NCBI GenBank assembly: GCA_020796225.1
Contig: CM036755.1
Coordinates: 44,868,306-44,932,305, forward strand
DNA: 64,000 nucleotides
Origin: Arion vulgaris
Lineage: Eukaryota > Mollusca > Gastropoda > Stylommatophora > Arionidae
Direction: 5' to 3'
Within the stretch, counting starts at the first letter, position 1. Each line of letters begins with the position of its first letter. The notes under the pieces are model-generated. The model saw only the letters and a list, made by a program, of their open reading frames with translations. It made no database searches and was not told the origin of the DNA. A program made the translations under genes and the position numbers. Positions 59,736 through 64,000 of the stretch are shown here, one piece after another.

Positions 59736-60430
59736 CAACAGATGTAGAAGGGTATGCATGCTATTGGTTCCTATGGTTTGCTGATTAAACACACTCGTCA
59801 TTCTGCACATCAGACATCCAGTTCTGCTTGTGGAATTCCAAACTCCTTAAATCCATGGATATACTTAACATCAATTCTAGTTCCCTCATCCAACAGGCAG
59901 TTTCAAGAAACAAAGGAACATCCCCCTATCTATTCTTAACTCCCAAATAGTCGATGCTGTTGATGCAAGCCTGCCTCATTGCAGTAAACACCATATGCCC
60001 CAGACATTAGACTCACATAAACTTCTGGAGGTTGGCAGGTTGAAACCCTCACTAGACGACATTCACTCATACTGTAATCTGCTATTTTTGCCCGCGTGCC
60101 CAGCGTGTTCGTAGCGCGTTGGACTGTGGGTGACTAGCCCTCTGTGTGTACGGGTTCAATTCCGTGGGCAGGCAGAAAAAGCCACAGATTCCCCAGATTC
60201 ACGGTGTTCGTGGCACCGAACCGAAGGGTTACGATGTCCATGGCACCGAGCCGAAGAGCTGAAAAGCTCAAGTGCTTCTGGATCGGAAAAAAAAAAAAAA
60301 AATCTGCTATTTTAGAGCTTCCACAGCATGGACTGAGAGTCAGACACATCAATAGCCCCAGTAAACAGAGTTTGAACCACTGGAGAGCAACAGTAGCAGC
60401 CTCAACCTCTATTCTCATATTGGAAGTAGT
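59736..60430 (-). mobile_element. RNase H retrotransposon fragment (family A), antisense, split by a SINE
   Basis: The minus strand has the family A tail, the caggcttgcatcaacagcat segment and the TTTSNMRIEVEAATVALQW stretch near 60400. A T2 SINE at 60089-60300 interrupts it. Confidence 0.78.
60089..60300 (+). mobile_element. tRNA-headed SINE, family T2, copy 2, fresh insertion
   Basis: It begins tgcccgcgtgcccagcgtgt, has the B-box-like gggttcaattccg (about 60159), and ends in a run of about 17 A. The 13-base aatctgctatttt stands at 60076-60088 and again at 60301-60313: a perfect target-site duplication. Confidence 0.92.
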
Positions 60431-60481
60431 TGTTCTGTATTCTCCTATAAAGAAATACAATACACTTGAATAGATTAATTT

Positions 60482-60745
60482 CGCCCGTTTGTTGTCGAGG
60501 TCTGCTAGGGGAGAAATTAATAGTAGCCCTGCGAACTACAAGACATGTCATAAGAGGCGACTGAGGTAGGGGCCTAGGAAGCTATCCTAGTAAATAAAAA
60601 GTGTTGCAGAAATTGGATGTGCTGTCCTACTTGTAGGTGCATAACTAGCACAATGTACAATTGCTCTTAGGCTCAGATCACATACAAATCACAAAGAGTG
60701 GTTTAACAAGTGGTCGATATGGAGCTTCGAAGAAGAAGAAGACAT
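60482..60745 (+). mobile_element. GAA-tailed SINE family, copy 7
   Basis: It starts cgcccgtttgttgtcgaggt, has the core catgtcataagaggcgactg, and ends gaagaagaagac. One of the fullest copies. Confidence 0.85.
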
Positions 60746-60892
60746 ATTATTTGATTTAAAACATTTGTTGTTATTTGTTTCATTTCATTACACTTTGGGG
60801 TTAAATGTACACTTTTTAGTTTGTCCTTCTACAAGTTTTTTGTGTAGAAAAAGTATATATACATATTTGTTAGCAGCATATCTATCCAGTTG

Positions 60893-61140
60893 TGAGTACT
60901 ACAGTAGCGTAGTTGTAAGTGAACTCGCTTCTTAAGCTAGGGGTCCGGGTTCAATTCCACAGTGACTGAGGACTTTTTAACAACAGTAATGGCTCTTAGG
61001 TGAACCCAGCCTCAATTGGGTACCAGGAAAGTACTGGGAAGAAAACGGCGGCCGGCATGATGTTGACCACATCACCCATTGTGTGCTGACAGTCAATGAA
61101 AAATATGGGCACTAACACTGTATTACCCAGTTTATCTCTA
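60893..61140 (+). mobile_element. tRNA-headed SINE, family T3, copy 3
   Basis: The head has ctacagtagcgtagttgtaa and the B-box-like gggttcaattccac. The body has cagcctcaattgggtaccag and ggcatgatgttgaccacatc. The tail passes straight into the 46-bp array. Confidence 0.85.
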
Positions 61141-61615
61141 AGTATGAAAATATGGCCTTACTCTTTATTACCCAATTTATCTCTAGGTATGAAAATATGG
61201 GCCTAACACCGTACTACCCAGTTTATCTTTAGGTATGAAAATATGGGCCTAACACTGTATTACCCAGTTTATCTCTAAGTATGAAAATATGGACCTAACA
61301 CCGTACTACCCAGTTTATCTCTAGGTATGAAAATATGGACCTAACACCGTACTACCCAATTTATCTCTAGGTATGAAAATATGAACCTAACACTGTATTA
61401 CCCAGTTTATCTCTAGGTATGAAAATATGGACCTAACACCGTACTAGCCAGTTTATCTCTAGGTATGAAAATATGGACCTAACACTGTACTACCCAGTTT
61501 ATCTCTAGGTATGAAAATATGGACCTAACACTGTATTACCCAATTTATCTCTAGGTATGAAAATATGAACTTAACACCGTACTACCCAGTTTATCTCTAG
61601 GTATGAAAAAGGGTT
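61130..61615. repeat. 46-bp array, about 10 copies, made from the T3 SINE tail
   Basis: The unit gtatgaaaatatggacctaa followed by caccgtactacccagtttat and ctctag repeats. The same sequence occurs once in the other T3 copies (26430, 34650). The array ends in the usual SINE end (tatgaaaaagggttccttt). Confidence 0.93.
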
Positions 61616-61911
61616 CCTTTACTTTTACTTATACTCAACCAGTAAAGTGGATGTTGTTTTCACAATTATTCTCCAGTACGCTACAAATGTTACAGAAATA
61701 TGTTACAGAAATATGTTGTTACAGAAATACTACTAACTAATTGTTTATGAATTGCTTTGGTGTAATTATACTTCTAACATATAATGTTGTAGTTGTGTGG
61801 AGTGTTTGTAGGCCTCACAGCACTAGGTTGTAGATTTGTTAGAGGCTTCACAGTACTAGATTACATTAGAGGCTTCACAGTACAAGGTTGTAGAGTTGAG
61901 CTATAAAGGGT

Positions 61912-62145
61912 GTCTGTAGCTTAAGCAGTAGTGAGCTCGATCGAAATCTAAGCGTACCTGGTTCAAACTCCGCGGCAGACAGTTTGGAAGCAAATTCTTT
62001 ACCTTGGGATTTTTATGAAACGTACCTCACTGTTCAGAAAGCAATGGCAAACTACTGAACGTATAAGTGGTATTTAGAAAATCAATGACTCATTTACTGT
62101 AGTTGATGGCTACATCCTGTAAAGGATATACTTCGATTTTTTTTT
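61912..62145 (+). mobile_element. tRNA-headed SINE, family T6, copy 2
   Basis: The head has ggtgtctgtagcttaagcag and the B-box-like ctggttcaaactccg; the body has cagtttggaagcaaattctt and the end gatggctacatcctgtaaag. The same end stands alone near 48660. Confidence 0.82.
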
Positions 62146-62520
62146 AGAGTTAAGCTTAGTTAAAAAAGTTAATGATTAGTTGTTAACCTCCTTCAATAAC
62201 TCATTGAGAAGACAAAGCATAATGAATGTTGTGCTGACTACAGCGTGCTAGCGACTCCCAACCAGGAAGAGGGATCCACCTCACTGTATTGTACACCGCA
62301 TCAAGCATTCAAGTCTTCTGTGTACAGAAGAAAGTTCTAGACATCATTACCTTATATTGAGAGGGGGATGATTCATATATGAAACAGTAACTGAGTTTAC
62401 ATGCACTAGACATCATTCTCTTTGTTGTCTTGTGAAGCCACCATCTCTGTGATTTATAGCATTTTGCAACATACAGATTTATATTTTAATTTGTTTGGAA
62501 ACTCTTATATTCTGTATGTA
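62145..62520. other. intergenic DNA, no feature seen
   Basis: No coding piece, SINE or array that I can support. Confidence 0.5.
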
Positions 62521-62524
62521 TCAG

Positions 62525-63140
62525 CCATTTAAGCGGGTATTCCCAACAATATAAATTGGGGATTCCCAGCAATAGAAATGGGAATTTCTCAGCAATAAAA
62601 ATGGGAGATTCCCAGAAATTGAAATGGGTTATTCCCAGCAATAGAAGTTGGAGATTTCCAACAATAGAAATAGGATATTTCCAGCAATAGAAATGGAAGA
62701 TTTCCAGCAACAGAAATTGTAGATTCCCAGATTCTCAGCAATAGAAATTGGAGATTCCCAGCAATAGAAGTTGGAGATTTCCAGCAATAGAAATTGGAGA
62801 TTCCCAGATTCCCGGCAATAGAAATGGGAGATTTCCAGCGATAGAAGTTGGAGATTCCCCGCAATAGACATTTGAGATTTTCAACAATATAAATTGGAGA
62901 TTCCCAGCAATAGAAATTAGAGATTCTCAGATTCCCAGCAATAGAAATTGAAGATTGTCAGCAATAGAAATAGATTTCCAGCAAAAAGAAATGGGATATT
63001 TCCAGCGATATAAATTGGAGATTTTCAGTAATAGAAATTGGAGATTTCCAGCGATAGAAATAGGAGATTCCTAGCAATAGAAATTGGAGATTCCCAGCAA
63101 ATGGGAGATTCCCAGCAAATGGGAGATTCCCAACAATACA
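62525..63140. repeat. 23-bp array, about 27 copies
   Basis: The unit gagattcccagcaatagaaa plus ttg repeats, with tttccagc and short insertions (agattcc). Frames across it are artefacts. Confidence 0.95.
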
Positions 63141-63228
63141 AATAATACAATGTACACATCATACAGATGATGCCCAGATATATTGCATAGAATAGGGACT
63201 GCAACTGTGAATCATTGCTGGATTCACG

Positions 63229-63285
63229 AAGGCCTCTTATCTCCCTTCCTTGACGCCTCTTATCTCCCTTCCTTGAGCATAAGAA
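63229..63285. repeat. short direct repeat, 2 copies
   Basis: The 23-base phrase starting cctcttatctcccttccttg occurs twice in a row. Confidence 0.85.
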
Positions 63286-63672
63286 ACTGATTACAGAAGA
63301 AGATGATGAATAATTAGAATATATTTTGAAGTTATGCATACATTTTGTTTCAGAAATAAATAAACAGATTATTCCAAGTTTTTTAGTCTTTGAGTATAAT
63401 TGTGTTGTATGTTGTTGACCAAAATGTTTAACTTCCAAGTTTAGAAAACAATCAGATCAGGTACAAGTTCTCTATGTTAAAGGTTGGTAGTACAGTAATA
63501 GTTTTCCAACATTTTCTGTCTTATATTGATCAAGTGCCATCTCCACATCAAACACTGTGAGCTTGTTCCAGATAGAAACAATTTCAATCGATTTGAGGCA
63601 TGTGTCATGTTTGTCACCCACAACACCCCACAAGGAATTGAGACATTTCATTTTGTATTATCTGTTTAGAGG

Positions 63673-63875
63673 ATCATTGCTTCTCTGCCTTTTTGGTTAA
63701 GATCAAAGTGTCCACTTGATCGTAGTGAAAGGGTAGGAACCTTTATAGAACAAATAGGAAATAATACATTGAAACAAATTTTGAGCAGCTCTAATTCGAA
63801 AGAATACTGACGCTCAGTTTTTATTCAACCGTAACTGGAATTAACTGGATCCAACCACGGCGGGACTGTGTGTAA
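63673..63875 (+). mobile_element. SINE-like element with U2 snRNA-like head, copy 5
   Basis: The head reads atcattgcttctctgccttt then ttggttaagatcaaagtg, the best match to the 5' end of U2. The body has gggtaggaacctttatagaa, caaattttgagcagctct and attcgaaagaatactgacgc. Confidence 0.78.
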
Positions 63876-64000
63876 GAAGGTTTTCTTTAAATCTCCTGTT
63901 GCCAGCATGATGTGGGTCATCATCTTTCTGTCAGTCTTCCAGGAACTATACTTTCAAATATTGCTCTCTCTAAACCACTGTCACGTTTAATGTGATCAAA

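Noticed and set aside
60130..60460. Frames of about 60-110 codons over the SINE
   Set aside because: They cross the SINE and the antisense retrotransposon; neither is a gene in those frames.
63673..63720. A possible functional U2 snRNA gene
   Set aside because: Only the first 40 bases or so resemble U2; the branch-site region and Sm site do not follow, and the rest is a shared repeat body.

Overview
This is animal nuclear DNA, most likely from a gastropod mollusc. Both genes are protostome-like, and one of them, synaptotagmin-1, has large introns and a C2B sequence of mollusc type. The rest is AT-rich sequence packed with short tandem arrays, tRNA-headed SINEs and decayed ends of non-LTR retrotransposons. 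The lineage is an inference from protein sequence and repeat style. No rRNA, no functional tRNA, no CRISPR array and no viral gene was seen.

Positions 110-30981 (+) hold a nearly complete synaptotagmin-1 gene, the calcium sensor for synaptic vesicle fusion. I place eight coding exons with GT/AG boundaries and matching phases: 110-311, 2335-2513, 6058-6183, 8642-8809, 13395-13568, 14647-14764, then two alternative versions of the next C2B exon (19422-19551 and 21016-21147), then 30796-30981 with the stop. One transcript would give about 419 residues. The two alternative exons code for the same polybasic C2B segment and look mutually exclusive. Both carry single-base deletions (four and two) while every other exon is intact. 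This looks more like consensus error than gene death.

The introns are filled with tandem arrays (39-bp units at 6529-8536, 24-bp at 10812-12461, 27-bp at 16891-17310, 17/19-bp at 24300-25830, 24-bp at 26535-27775, 48-bp at 28012-28402, 18-bp at 30215-30620) and with fragments of retroelements.

Positions 30982-49587 are intergenic. They contain retrotransposon remains, including two recognisable reverse transcriptases (41113-42445 and 43921-45235), SINEs, arrays, and an inverted-repeat pair at 39269-39535 whose ends match the 39-bp unit of the synaptotagmin intron array.

Positions 49588-54362 (+) carry one long, intron-free coding region for a DEAH-box helicase joined to an RRM-like segment and a C-terminal RING-IBR-RING ubiquitin ligase module. 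This is the layout known from plant DEAH11/DEAH12-type proteins. It is broken by two frameshifts, near 52405 and 53786. Positions 54363-64000 are again arrays and SINEs, including a clean SINE insertion with a 13-bp target-site duplication at 60076-60313.

The two genes show no functional link. The most unusual material is in the repeats: a SINE-like family whose head resembles U2 snRNA (five copies), a GAA-tailed SINE family with a shared core (eight copies), and repeated cases in which a piece of a transposable element has become a tandem array.
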